The notes beneath the pieces are model-generated. The model searched no databases and was not told where the DNA came from. It saw only the letters and a program-made list of their open reading frames with translations. Source: Arsenophonus sp046530735 (GTDB taxonomy: Bacteria; Pseudomonadota; Gammaproteobacteria; Enterobacterales; Enterobacteriaceae). Taken from it: a stretch of DNA of 64,000 nt. Location: contig JBHEQV010000024.1 of the NCBI GenBank assembly GCA_046530735.1, forward strand, positions 1 through 64,000, read 5' to 3'. Positions 9,495 through 20,950 of this stretch are shown here, piece after piece. A program made the position numbers and the translations under genes. Each line of letters begins with the position of its first letter. Position 1 is the first letter of the stretch.

Positions 9495-10875
9495 ATACTT
9501 ATTTCTGGTTTATGATGTTTTGGAGATGCTGTCGTATCCTGCTGATTGATTTCATGGATGATTTAAACAAGAAAGAGATAAATATGCTATGAAAAATCTA
9601 GGATACAAGATATCCGAAAAACTAGATATTACCTCTTAGTTCATTGCATGAACTAATCTGTAATTGTGATATAGTTATCTGATAAACATCACTGTTGAAT
9701 CTGAGCTAAAAGTCATACTACGATAATATACTGAACCGTCGCCTTTCAACAAATATTTATACTGTCGTCCGTAACGATTATTTGCTACAAAGAACTATAC
9801 ATACTAGTATGGGCGATGATAAGATTAAAATGACTAAGATTATAAATCATAGCGCAGAAACAGAATATTATTAAACAACTCGCTCTATCGTCTTATCTAT
9901 CTTAAAGATGCAAAAAAACGATGAAGACAGTTACTGCCATGATTATACCTGCTAGGTATCTTCTCTACCAGAATTTATACTAAGCTCCAGTACGCTTCTT
10001 GATGAGAAGGCAACATGACCTTTTCTACTGGATACCATTAGCAGATTAAAATAGCGATAGTTTGAAGAACATTGGCAATGGTGGACACCCATACGTGATT
10101 TAAGCTATACATCTACATTTATTTCTTGGCTTAAGACGTATGTCGTTTTCTGTCAGGTAATCTAATCGATTTTGCCTTCTGCTTCATTATCGACGATACT
10201 ACGCATGGAGATAAAGAACTTGTTTTACCCTAAGAGAGTTATTGAAAATTAGAAGAAAACTGGGCTAAACTTTTTAATGTCTGGTAAGCGCGTTGCTTAA
10301 GTATATCTCTAGGATTGCTATGTGGAAATGGTGCTTTTTGTTTTTAGAATGTAACAGCAAAGATATTTTAAGACATGTAGTACAAATTCTATTAAAACAT
10401 AAAATATCTGATATAGTGGCTTCACTTGTTAAAAGTATGCAACTGAAAGCTTAAGGTGAGCTACGGGAGTTATATTACCAGAAAATCGCGATACTACTAA
10501 TAAAGCCCTTGATGTTTTTAGCAATGTTATAAGCGCTGAAGAAATTGAAAAAATCGAGAAGAGGCACTGGCATTCTATGATTTTTTGTTAAGCGCAACTT
10601 GGCGTCAATAATAAGAACAAATCTAATTAAATCAGGTTTTTGTAACATTGAGGATACCAAGTTGATACATAAAAAGATGCAGTTCGAGAAAAAACAACCA
10701 TTTTAATGGTATTTAAGTTTCTACTGTCTGCCGAGAAAAGTTGGAACTGCATCTCAGTAGATTTAACCTGATGACCGATCTGATATAAGCAAGGTTCAAT
10801 TAAATGATAGAAAACAGATTCAGAAAGCATCAGAATGAAACGTATCTGATCGTCATATAATAAATTTATTAATAA
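9495..10875 (+). mobile_element. IS256-family remnant, near full length
   Basis: At about 1.38 kb this is close to a complete IS256-family element. Degenerate coding for the transposase begins near 9590 (PDITS...HELI-like) and continues through the central ISRLKQQW and RDLSDMRYVYF-like segments to the TTNPIEST region and the right end. Stops and small indels occur throughout, and no part over ~70 codons is open in the transposase frame. It sits inside or beside the reversed copy at 8690-9494. Confidence 0.8.
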
Positions 10876-11000
10876 CTCTTAATTAATTATTTTTTTAAAT
10901 TTTTATTGATAATTTTATAAAAAAAGTTTATTTCAATTTAATTAGCTAATACATATATATTATATATGGAGAAATAAAACCCTTAAAAAATATATTGTTT

Positions 11001-11037
11001 ATAATTGTTTTCAATATTATTGAAATCCTTGTAAAAT
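11001..11037 (+). promoter_or_regulatory. sodA promoter with Fur-box-like site
   Basis: The stretch ataattgttttcaatatta (11001-11019) closely resembles the iron box that overlaps the E. coli sodA promoter as I recall it (ATAATCATTTTCAATATCA). A TAAAAT -10-like hexamer follows at 11032-11037, about 50 bp before the gene. That it still binds Fur is inference; whether the genome keeps fur cannot be seen here. Confidence 0.45.
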
Positions 11038-11089
11038 ACAGATTAATTGAAATATTCATTTCATATTTAAGTAACAGGAGTTAATACAC

Positions 11090-11716
11090 ATGAGCTATAC
11101 ATTACCTTCCTTACCTTATGAATATTGGGCACTAGAACCATATTTTGATGAAAGGACAATGAGGATCCATCATACCAAGCATCACCAAACATATATCAAT
11201 AATACAAATAATGCGTTAAAAGATCTTCCTGAGCTTGCTAAGTTTGATGTTTATGATTTAATTCAAAATTTAGAAAAAATACCTGCCGATAAGAGTACTC
11301 TTTTACGCAATAATGCAGGTGGGCATGCTAATCATAGCATGTTTTGGAATGGTTTAAAATTAGGTACTGAACTACATGGTGAATTGAAATCTGCGATTGA
11401 AGCTAATTTTGGTAGCGTTAAAGATTTTAAAGAAATCTTTGAAAAAACAGCAACAACTCATTTTGGTTCTGGTTGGGCATGGTTAGTATTGAGATTAAAT
11501 GAGGAGCTTGCGGTCGTTTCGACAGCTAATCAAGATAACCCACTAATGGGTAAGGCTATTTCTGGTGTTTCTGGTTACCCTATTATAGGGCTTGATATCT
11601 GGGAACATGCATATTATCTTAAATATGAAAATCGTCGCTTTGAATATATCAAAGCTTTTTGGTCAGTTATTAACTGGGATGAAGCAGAAAAACGTTTTTC
11701 AAAAACCGTAAAATAA
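11090..11716 (+). CDS. sodA: Superoxide dismutase, manganese type
   Basis: Dismutates superoxide to oxygen and hydrogen peroxide in the cytoplasm. The 208-residue product matches E. coli SodA (206) along its whole length. The four metal ligands are visible: His in IHHTKHH, His in GGHANHSMFW, and Asp and His in GLDIWEHAYY. The Gln of the STANQDNPL segment fits the Mn form. An AGGAG Shine-Dalgarno lies ten bases before the ATG. It stands alone, flanked on both sides by decayed IS256 copies, with a Fur-box-like promoter upstream. All catalytic residues look intact. Confidence 0.95.
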   Translation: MSYTLPSLPYEYWALEPYFDERTMRIHHTKHHQTYINNTNNALKDLPELAKFDVYDLIQNLEKIPADKSTLLRNNAGGHANHSMFWNGLKLGTELHGELKSAIEANFGSVKDFKEIFEKTATTHFGSGWAWLVLRLNEELAVVSTANQDNPLMGKAISGVSGYPIIGLDIWEHAYYLKYENRRFEYIKAFWSVINWDEAEKRFSKTVK

Positions 11717-11821
11717 TATTGACTTTATCTGTATTATCAATCTTAGTAGTTTCAGATTATTTATTGTACTCTAACATTTTAGCAAATATTTAAAATTCTT
11801 GCAACAAAAATTATTGAATTA

Positions 11822-13190
11822 TACCATTTCTAGTATATGGAGTTTCAGGAATGATAATGTATCCTGATGATTAATTTTGGGGATAATTTCAACAACAGAA
11901 AGGTGATACATCATAAAACTCTACTCTATAAGAGAGACGTAAAATCAGATATTATCTGATACATTGCATGAATTCATCTGTAATGGTGATAAATATCTGA
12001 TAACGTCGCTGTTGAGATGAAGGCTTCAACGCCATGGCTATAACAATATGCTGAACGCCGATTTATTGACTAGTATAATCTCGTCTCGTCAATAATACTT
12101 ATTTTCCATAACGAACCACCATGTAGATTGGTATTGCTGATGTTAAGATTAAACTGCTGAATGTCAATAGATCTCTCAGCAGCAACGAAATATACTTTTA
12201 CAGCTCATTATTACTGCCCTATCTGAAGCGTATAAAAGCAGCAAAGTGCTGCTCTCATGCCTGTACTTGCGAGGCACATTCACCGGTGATTTTCATGAAG
12301 TTCTAGTATAATTATTAATGAAAGCACATAATCTCTCTGCTTAGTAGCATCAGTAGATTGAAAAAGCAATACTTTAAAAAGCATAGGTAATGTTCCTGCA
12401 TGATTTAACTGGATACACGCTACGTTTATTTCTTGGGCAATGACATATACCGACTGTCAGGAAAGTTGATACTTTTACCTGCTGCTTAATTATCGGCGGC
12501 ACTACATGGTGGTAATAAGCTCATTGCGCTAGAAAATGCTTATTGAGAGTCAGAGCAAGGTTGGATCAAGCATCTCAATGGACTACGAGCGCAGGGCTTA
12601 ACCGTATTTTCAGGTCCACTATGGGTTTCCTACCATTAATTTTGGAGTGTAATGGAAAAGATATTTTCGGCACGCAGCACCAATGTTGTTGAGTATACAA
12701 AATAAACAATATTCTACCTTCATTCCATAAAGTTTATAAAACCGAAAGTTAAAGATTAAGTTTATGGAGAGCTCTGGATAGTAAAGAGCTGCGATACCAC
12801 TAATCAATCCCTTGATGTTTTGTTATAAAGAGTTTTAGCGAAGTATCCTGGAGCGATGAAGAACCTGAAAAGATGGAAAAGAGCTGCTGGCATTCTATGT
12901 CTTCTCGTCAGCGCACTGGGCGTCAATAAGAACGATAAATTCGATTGAATTAAATTTTGCGACATTGAAGTTATGAAGTTAACTCGCAAAGAGTTGCAGT
13001 TCAAAAAATAACCATTTATGGTATTTAATCTGCTTCCATCTATTTAAAAAATCGAGAACGAGATAAAAGAATTTGACCTGCTGACCATTGTGATAAATAA
13101 CATCCAATTTAAGGATGGATAGCCAGATTCACGAAGTATCAGAGTGGAGCATAATTACCATACACCAGGTTTATTAATAAACCTTTGATA
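11822..13190 (+). mobile_element. IS256-family remnant, near full length
   Basis: This is a 1.37-kb IS256-family copy. It carries the left-end motif shared with other copies (atttctagtatatgga-like, compare 36035 and 55910), decayed transposase pieces including LLPPYLKRIK-like and ISRLK-like segments, and the right end with gtttattaataaacc. Numerous stops show it is inactive. The minus-strand open frames at 12619-13004 are chance frames. It fills the whole gap between sodA and diaA. Confidence 0.8.
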
Positions 13191-13283
13191 TTTATTCTAT
13201 TACCGGCAATCAATTTAAATTGTTATCAAATTTCTTTAGTGACTATGATACCATCCATTAATTATATGTAAGTAGGTCTTAAC

Positions 13284-13874
13284 GTGTTGGAGAAAATCAA
13301 AGCCTGTTTTACCGAAAGTATTCAAACACAAATTGCCGCTGCTGAAGTATTACCTGATGCTATTTCTCGTGCAGCGATTATGATTGTTCACGCATTACTA
13401 AATGGTAATAAAATCTTATGTTGCGGCAGTGGCGGCTCCTCAGTTATAGCGCAAGGCTTTGCAAGCAACATGATCAATCAATTTGAAGCTGAACGTCCAA
13501 GTCTCCCCGCATTATCTCTCAACACAGATAATGCGATTATAACCTCTATCGCTAATAGCCAAAAACCCGAAGAAGTGTATGCAAAACAAATTCGTGCATT
13601 AGGACAATCTGGTGATGTACTCCTTGCAATTGCTACCAAAGGCGATAGTCACGTTATGATAAAAGCGATTGAAGCTTCACTTACACGGGATATGACGATT
13701 GTAGCCTTAACTGGTCATGATGGAGGAGAATTAGCCGGCTTACTAGGCACACAAGATGTAGAAATTCGAATACCTTCGCAAAGAAGTATCAGAATTCAAG
13801 AAGTTCATCTATTAACAGTTAATTGTTTATCTGACCTAATCGATAATATACTTTTTCCGTATCAAGATGACTAA
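13284..13874 (+). CDS. diaA: DnaA initiator-associating protein DiaA
   Basis: DiaA is a homotetrameric SIS-domain protein that binds DnaA and promotes ordered DnaA assembly at oriC. The 196-residue product equals the E. coli length and matches from LEKIKACFTESIQTQIAAAE to the LIDNILFPYQDD end. The SIS core (GNKILCCGSGGS ... GDVLLAIATKGDS ... VALTGHDGGELAGLLG) is intact. Translation starts at GTG (13284), followed by TTGGAGAAA. The usual partner dolP, normally a few bases downstream, is now 1.46 kb away because an IS110-type element lies between. Retention of DiaA alongside loss of dam is notable, since Dam/SeqA control and DiaA both act on initiation timing. Confidence 0.93.
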   Translation: MLEKIKACFTESIQTQIAAAEVLPDAISRAAIMIVHALLNGNKILCCGSGGSSVIAQGFASNMINQFEAERPSLPALSLNTDNAIITSIANSQKPEEVYAKQIRALGQSGDVLLAIATKGDSHVMIKAIEASLTRDMTIVALTGHDGGELAGLLGTQDVEIRIPSQRSIRIQEVHLLTVNCLSDLIDNILFPYQDD

Positions 13875-13884
13875 GGAGAATATA

Positions 13885-15330
13885 ATGAACGCATTCCAAC
13901 TATTTAACCGCCAACGAAGGGTTCAGTAGATAAAATGTGTCTACCTGTAAACTTCTGACATCAGATTACCAATATGGGATGAGCAAGGCTTCTTGATAAT
14001 TGGGAGGATCTACAATATGAATACATCTCTATTGACATTGATATTGGAAAACATCCAATATATATCCATTGCATTAAAAATACACAGTTAAATTTTTGAT
14101 AAACAACTTAAACAAGATGCTTTATTTAGCATACTTTACTAATTGAAAACTTTGTTTTATTGTCATGGAAGTATGTGAGGAAAATTCCCTCTATCAGTGT
14201 TAGGCTAGGAAACTAAAAAGTGAGGTATAAAGTTCGATTACTTCAAGGTAAATTCATTAAAATGTTAGTAACAAATAACAAAATGACATTATAGATGCTT
14301 ACGCTATTTAGATGACGATTCAACAACCAAGTAAAGAGACTTGCCGTTAAAAGCGAAGAGAACAAGACCATATTTATCTCTATATAAAATTCGCTATACT
14401 AGTTTGCAAAACTTCATCCAGCTCAGATCAACGATCTATACATCGATTATTAGAGTTTAGCAAAAAAGTACAGTAAGAATGGGGGTTATTAAACAATAAT
14501 ATAACAGGAATTATTGATCGCTTAAGGAAAACTTGCTGTCATTCCTAATTTACTAGATTAAAGATCAATATCAATGACTAGTTGACCTTGATATTGAAAT
14601 GGTTGAATAGAAACAGTGACTAGCTGAAAAAAAAACGAGATGGCGGATAGCAATAAATTATACAAATCTATGATATTAGGCCGCTTATCACACACTTCCG
14701 AAGTTGCAACAATGGAATGGTAATGCCATTCTAGGCAGAGCAAGACTTCTCTATCTATATCGTACTTAGTGTTAAAACAAACTAGCACTGACAGAGAAGA
14801 TACAACTACTGAGTATTAGTAAACGTAATTATATTTATCTGTGAATATTGTTTATTCATGACGCAAGGGAATACTAAACCACACTACTTTTCAAAAACTG
14901 CCCTCTTAGAGGATAATTATAATAAAAAGCAGCCGTCCAGCGTAGTGGTGATCAGAATAGCTAACAAAATAGCCTATACGATATAGATTCTTTTATAGCC
15001 CATAATCGAAGCTGACAAAAATACATCAGCATAAAACTGTTTTGAATAATATGTGTTAATGAACCTTAACTCTTTTAAAGATTAAGGATGAATGATAAAA
15101 GGTTACATAGTCAACAGTAGTTATAATAACAATAAATAAGATCTGTAACTTGCTAGATCTGGATTGTTTATTGAGCTTAAAACTCATTAGGAGTATAGGG
15201 TATGAGTCAGCGAATTTTTACCATAGAGATCAGCTGTAATATCTGCAATAAAGACGGATATAGAGCTTTAACTGCCATTAATTTCTAAATTTAAGATATC
15301 CTCCAAACAGATATGCGTTCATATAGAATA
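13885..15330 (+). mobile_element. Decayed IS110-family (IS1111-like) element
   Basis: The 1.45-kb insert between diaA and dolP reads, across frames, as an IS110-family transposase from about 14017. There is an N-terminal MNTSLLTL start, then SRKIHKNVSNKKQNDIIDAYAI-like, which matches the FVKPYVKSNKNDANDAEAI segment of the IS1111 subgroup. Near 14700-14960 it shows S-S-SLVLKQTST-R, then LSISKRNNIYL, then IRIANKIAYTI. These correspond to the GLVPRQHSTGGK, LGISKRGDTYLR and ALANKNARIAWALL conserved blocks. Many stops are present. Directly after the diaA stop, aaggagaatataatgaac looks like an old ribosome-binding site and start, possibly the original start of the downstream gene; that is inference. 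Confidence 0.7.
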
Positions 15331-15337
15331 TATAATA

Positions 15338-15913
15338 ATGAGACTACTTCTTTTAATTACCATAATATGCACTATCCTTTTATTACAAGGATGCATTGGT
15401 GCTGTTGTAATAGGGTCAGCAGCGGTAGCCACAAAAAGTGCAACGGATCCAAGAAGTATCGGTCGTCAGGTCGATGATGGAACATTAGAAGCACGTGTTA
15501 GTGCTGCTATTAATAAAGATCAAGAAATTACCTGCAATGCACGTATTATTACAACAGCTTATGAAGGTAAGATACTACTTACCGGACAAGCGCCAGATCT
15601 TGTATTAGCTGAAAAAGCAAAACAAATAGCAATTAAAGTAGAAGGTGTTGAAGCTGTTTATAATGAGATCCGTCAGGCTACGCCAGTTGATCTTGGTATG
15701 ACCTCTAAAGATATTTGGATAACTACCAAAATAAGATCTCAAATTCTTACCAATAATTCAGTTAAATCATCAACTATAAAAGTTATTACCGAAGGGGGGG
15801 AGGTGTTTTTACTTGGGATTTTAACTCAAGAAGAAGGAACTATTGCAGCAAAAATTGCCAGTGAGACAGATGGCGTTAAACGCGTAACTACTGCATTTAC
15901 CTATATTAATTAA
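15338..15913 (+). CDS. dolP: Outer-membrane lipoprotein DolP (YraP)
   Basis: DolP is a dual BON-domain lipoprotein that supports outer-membrane integrity and localises to the division site in E. coli. The 191-residue product has the same length as the E. coli protein. Residues 1-18 form a lipoprotein signal ending in the lipobox LLQGC, with Cys19 the expected lipidated residue. Then come SAAVATKSATDPRSIG-QVDDGTLEARV and two BON domains: about 46-115, ending YNEIRQ, and about 125-190, with GEVFLLG and GVKRVTTAF. The N-terminal signal differs most from relatives, and an IS110 remnant lies immediately upstream, so the start region may have been rebuilt. No clear Shine-Dalgarno precedes the ATG. 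Confidence 0.93.
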   Translation: MRLLLLITIICTILLLQGCIGAVVIGSAAVATKSATDPRSIGRQVDDGTLEARVSAAINKDQEITCNARIITTAYEGKILLTGQAPDLVLAEKAKQIAIKVEGVEAVYNEIRQATPVDLGMTSKDIWITTKIRSQILTNNSVKSSTIKVITEGGEVFLLGILTQEEGTIAAKIASETDGVKRVTTAFTYIN

Positions 15914-16261
15914 GATTTTCTCATGTAATATAAAAAAGTTTTTATCTTTCTAACTTCTTTATATAACAACCATGAACTTAGGATAATAAATCTTAAAATA
16001 ATGCACTTTATCTGCTATAAATTTATTATACAAATAACCTTTGCTATTTTAATAAAATCAAATATTTTATCATTATATTATTAAAATAATCCAGTTAAAA
16101 ACTCCATTAATACATACAAATTAAATAAGGTTCCTTAAAATTTAATCTCTTATACCAATCTTAAATAGAATTTTGATCATAATCATGATTATATATCACA
16201 CATATTATTTAATATAATAATCATAAATTTTTAGTTATTAGTGATTTAATATATTATGATT
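15914..16261. other. AT-rich non-coding stretch after dolP
   Basis: About 350 bp of very AT-rich sequence with no readable gene fossil, repeat or terminator that I can support. It ends where an IS256 remnant begins. Confidence 0.3.
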
Positions 16262-16790
16262 ATTCTTTGCTCTGATCCTTCATGAACCTGTTCTATCTCA
16301 TAAAATTAGGATGTGTTTAACAACATAGTCAGCAGGCTAAAATTCTATTCCTTATCTGATTCAATCGGATTTATCGTTCTTACTGACACCAGCGCATTGA
16401 CGGGAAGTTGTAGAATGCCAGTTATTATTCTTGATCTTTCCTTAGATTCTTCATCGTTTCAGCAGATATTTGCTAAAACCTTTACTAATAAAATATCATA
16501 AGCTTTATTAGCAACATTATCGCTATCCTATTAACCAAATCTTCTTCATCTCATCTTAACTTTCGGTTCTGTATGCCTTTAAAGGAGTGAAGCCAAGACA
16601 TAAGCCATTTTGTATACCAAGCAGCATTGTTGCTGCCTATCCTTAAATATATTTGTCATTATATTTAAAAATTAATCACCGTGTTATTCCAGGAGCAAGC
16701 CTGGGAAATGCAATTAAGCAACGTGCTAGCCAGGTATTAAAGAAGAGTTCGGTCTAATTCATGGTTAGGAAATTGAATCTCTCTTTAAGT
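16262..16790 (-). mobile_element. IS256-family remnant, 3' part of an interrupted copy
   Basis: Minus-strand IS256 right-hand part, with the characteristic segments seen in the other reversed copies (ttcatcg near 16451 and ctttcggttctgtatgcct near 16559). It stops near 16790, where an IS91-type sequence begins. The matching 5' part resumes at 18765, so together they form one IS256 copy split by a later IS91 insertion. Confidence 0.7.
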
Positions 16791-18764
16791 TAAGAAGAAA
16801 GTGATCCACTTTTATTAAAAATGGATAGAAAATTAGTTACTTAATTTATTATAAGTTAAAATTTTATCTGAGTTTATATTCTTTAACTTAATGCACTAAT
16901 TTGGAAACGTTAACTCTAGTATTTCGGCTTAATAACTCCCGTTTTTTATTTTATAGATTCTTTCTAAGAACAATTTCGATATCTAGTGCTAGTCAAGTTG
17001 GTGTCGATAAAAAAAGCATCATGTCGCCCGCTACAGAGAATGTATTTTTACGAATCTGTGTGCAGAATTTTTTCATTAGAACGGTGAACACCAATTTTCC
17101 AGTTTTTATAAATTATCTCCAGTATCTTAACACCTTTGATAATAATATGCCTCTTTGAGGATTCGATAAGAGCCCATAATAACTTATCATCTTAGAATAT
17201 ATAGTCGAAATATAACTAATATAGCACTCGATTATCTTTCTTACGTTATAGGAGATCCCTGTTGCCAGTACTGATTAATCCGTTGATCATATGATCATAT
17301 ACAACTCCTCTCCTCTTCGGTAAATGCTGCAGTTTTAATGCGAATACCGAATTAAATTAGCGATTAAGATAATTTAAGACTATGCCATGCCACTTTAATT
17401 TTTTTTTATCGAAGTGTACTTTTTCAGTAACGTTCCCACTGCACCTTCATGGTATGCTGATACTGCTTTCTGCCACGGATATGAAACAAGACTAAGAAGA
17501 TACTAAATTTATCAAGTCATCTTATGACGCATCAGCCTAATGACACAATGCCTCTTCCATGGATGATCTCCTTTAGACTGCTATTTTTCCAAAAATAGAT
17601 CACGTCATACAACATGTTTAATATCTAAACCGTTATAAGTGATGCAGATATGAACATGCAGATGTTAATTAAATTTTTAGATAAGCATGCGAAGCATAGA
17701 AGATACCAATTTCAATATTCTATTTATACATATATCCAGTGCAGTATAAGTGCAGGTGTGTGGTGCGAAACAGAGGCGTTGAGAGTGGATAGTTATTATT
17801 AAAAAAGGCTAAAGAAAATGAGAAATAGTAAAAATAGTATGTTGCTAGTTGCAATTGGATGAAATATGAAGTTATTATGCTAATACTACTCAGGTAGCTT
17901 TGAAGCCATATTAACTCCAGGATTTTTTGATTTATAACTTTTGAAAAAAAACAGCGATGGAAATATTCAGGAGAGAGACGCAGCAGTAGAGTAACAAGAT
18001 AAAATTCTATTATACAAAGTGCTGCAGGGCAACCGTTCGCTCTACAGAGCGACGAATCTATAAGTTAATACGTTCACTATATTTTTCAAGAAATTTATTC
18101 CAGTTATCATATAAATGGTGAAAACTACTTTAATTGGCCTTGAGAGGATATATATCTTTTAATAAGATACTCTCTAAGGGGTATCTGCCAGAGAAATAAA
18201 AATCATCATCCTGTCTATATTCGTCAAAGTCTATTGACAAAGTTAATCTTTACATTTATTTTATGAGCTAAGGAGACGTAAATTATTCTATAATTTCCTA
18301 TAGGTAATAAATTCATCGGGAATCATACTTTCATACATTGCTCCTCAATGCCAGTTGTATCCAGAATCACAGGCTTTCCTGAGCGTTTTAAAAATCTAGA
18401 TAATCGTAATTAAAGAAGGGTAATACACTTTCGTGTCGAAAAAATTAAGGACAGGAGTCAATAATTGCTATATGGCCTATTTTGATGTGTAATAAATTTA
18501 GTCAGTCTGTCTTCATTAATTTCAGAAGGAAAATCATAAAATTCTTTGGGTAAAAAGATAGCATAACAACTGAAGTCGTCTGTTGTCCCTTTCTGACTTA
18601 TCCAATTTACGCTTTCTAGAATATTTCTTCTGAGTAATCTGCTAAATTCATAAAAATTAATATATTGCAGAGTATAAAACAGTATTTAAATCATGAACAT
18701 CCACTTATAGGAGTAGCTACTATGATCACACCATAGTGTGCTACATTCTATTCTTATTTACGAT
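16791..18764 (-). mobile_element. IS91-family remnant, near full length, inside IS256
   Basis: Reverse-complement reading gives the IS91-family series: a gagcgaacggttgcc-like start of the transposase gene near 18040, a C-terminal segment near 17040-17130 and the A-rich end near 16840. The ~1.9-kb span fits the roughly 1.8-kb IS91 size plus eroded flanks. All frames are broken. It interrupts a minus-strand IS256 copy, so it arrived after that IS256. Confidence 0.65.
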
Positions 18765-19512
18765 AAGCATCTTCGAGAACAAATGAGATTTTTACATCTA
18801 TTCGCAGTGCTACCGATTTGACCATAAGGCAAAGGCGATTATCGTATCTGACAGTAGGGTATAATGTCATTGTTCTAAAAATAAACGTTAGGGAAGAGTA
18901 TAGCTTAAATTACGTAAAGGAACGACCTTTAATACGTTATTTAAGTTATTGCTGTTTTAGTCTCCTTATTCTACCGGCAGAGGAGGGAACATCTGCTTTT
19001 ATTGAGAAGATCGGAATCATGGCGTCGTGAAAATCACAGGTAGATAAATGTCTTTCATATACAGAGCAGGAGAGCAACTCTTTGCCAATTTTCACACACT
19101 TCAAATAAAGTAATAGAAACAAGCTCTTGAAGAATATTCCGTTGTCACTGCGATTCTATTTAATAATCTTAGGCACTTTATCTCAATATCTCCAAAACCA
19201 GTCTATAAATGGGGTTTACTTGGGCAAATAACTATTATGAACGACCGATAAGATCCGTAAACAAGGCAGCGTTGAAGTATGTTGTCTAGCATGGTTTCGA
19301 GTCTAAGTGCGTCTCAAACAGCGGTGACTATAAACTGTCTGTTAGCATTATGGATGAGTTCATGCAAGGGATTAAAGTAACATTTAGTTTTGTAGATAGC
19401 TGTATAGGCTAGACTTTTCATGTGATATAATCTTTTTATTATTAAAATCATTTATGAAATTAATCAGGCAGGATACTGCCAGCATCCTCTAAAACCAATA
19501 CACCAGAAATTA
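18765..19512 (-). mobile_element. IS256-family remnant, 5' part of an interrupted copy
   Basis: Continuation of the minus-strand IS256 copy at 16262-16790. The RYVYF-like segment, the ISRLK segment and the HELI-like N-terminus (gatgagttcatgcaa near 19350) can be aligned with other copies. The left end lies near 19512. The 70-residue open frame at 18818-19030 is antisense and not a gene. Confidence 0.7.
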
Positions 19513-19939
19513 ACATAACTAACTATAAGGCAAAAGAGGGGCTGATAAATAATCATATTATAAATAATAATTAATAATGTTAAATTTATAGCTGAACCTA
19601 AAAGTTAACTACTAGTTAAATATTACATGAATCTAAGTTTCATAATAACTTGATTCTTCTTGAATTATTCAGGATAAAATAATTGTTATTATGTGCTTAT
19701 AACAGCAATAAGCAATAGCAATATTTTCAAATAGCTAAAACAAGCCTAAACTTGATACTTTTTACTTTCTCTTCATCAATTCCAGTAATAAACCTTATAT
19801 TACTCATTTTAAATTATGTCTTCCATTACCACTTTATTAAATGTATCTTAGTGTAGATATTATAAATAAAGATAGCGGGCGGGTTATGTCAGGTTTATGC
19901 CTGTGGACGTGGTGGGGGTTTATGCTGATATATTAAATA
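19513..19939. other. Unassigned stretch with a GC-rich patch
   Basis: Mostly AT-rich without readable genes. At about 19872-19935 there is an unusually G-rich patch (gcgggcgggttatgtcag, then gtggacgtggtgggggt) that stands out from its surroundings. It shows no hairpin or homologous copy in the window that I could find. It may be a remnant of a less eroded gene. Confidence 0.3.
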
Positions 19940-20450
19940 ATTCACTGGTACTGTTCTGAATCGGCTATTTTAGCAAAAGTTGTTGTTTTGCTCGCAGAGC
20001 AATTTTTAGGCATGACTGTATTTCAATTGTTCTGATTTAAAACAATTATCTCTAGTTCAGATAATTCAGTAAATAAATAATCCCATACCATGGAATCTAC
20101 TTAACTATCCCTTTAATTGTCTGATATAATTATTCATATTTTAAATGTAGAATTCCTTACCAAGAACTATCTTATTACCCTAACCTTATTAGGCGATGAT
20201 AATTAATTTTATATTTGCTGGCAAAGGTTTTATAGAATTTTGCTTTACCCAAGTAAAAGATAGACTCTTATCGATGATCAGCTAAAGAAAACTCCTAAAA
20301 CATTTTACATTAAACTTTGAATGTAGCGCAACCTTATTAAAGTGTAATCAGGAGAAAGCTACTCTGTTACGTGCATATTCATTAGTTGAATATTTCTTTA
20401 TACTCCGTGAGATCTTAATTTTAAAAAATTTATATAGATATCACTCAAAA
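19940..20450 (-). mobile_element. IS1595-family remnant, C-terminal half
   Basis: Homologous to 37540-38010 on the same strand and to 48815-49310 in reverse. Minus-strand reading of the combined copies gives a DDE-type end, with DGSK-YE-FASEH, then a QRVIGKKFHIQN-like block, as in IS1595-family transposases. This copy is heavily eroded and is followed by an IS91 5' fragment. Confidence 0.6.
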
Positions 20451-20454
20451 TAAA

Positions 20455-20950
20455 TCTCCTAAAAACGTAATTTTAATAAATCAGAAAATAATACGCAACT
20501 TCAGGTATTATACACTGCCTGTTTATTCGAAGTGCTTTATGATTTCTTTTTTGAAATTAATGATGACAAAAATCGACTAAATTTTTATAATACTATAAAA
20601 AAGGCCCATACAACACTGCATCCAACTCCCAGTTCCTAATTTTTTTTCTCGATACAAAAGTATTTATCCACCTATACTCACGATTATCCTTGAGTTTTAA
20701 GCAAATTCCTAAGGTAAATCTGATGATGCTAGCTACAATTGTATTAAGAGAGCAATCCCTGAGTAATATATACTTTCTGATGAATTCATCTCTTATAGAG
20801 ATTAGGAATAACCCCATCTCCTTCTACCATCTGAGACAAATACAAAGATGGATATACTGATAAAGCTAACTGATGCGAGGACAGAATGACAATTTCTATT
20901 CCTCTGGAAAGATACCAAGAGATATTATCTCCCGCACAACTAAACTAGTT
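20455..20950 (+). mobile_element. IS91-family remnant, 5' part only
   Basis: Aligns with the first ~450 bp of the copies at 25280 and 49325 (shared tgcctgtttattc, ctttatgattt and gatgaattcatctcttatag-like stretches). It breaks off near 20950 against an IS256 fragment. The break is at the same IS91 position where the copy at 480-1840 begins. Confidence 0.6.

Noticed and set aside
9374..9592. 72-codon plus-strand ORF
   Set aside because: Runs across the junction of two opposed IS256 copies; a chance frame.
14558..14788. 76-codon minus-strand ORF
   Set aside because: Antisense to the decayed IS110 transposase, whose conserved blocks read on the plus strand.
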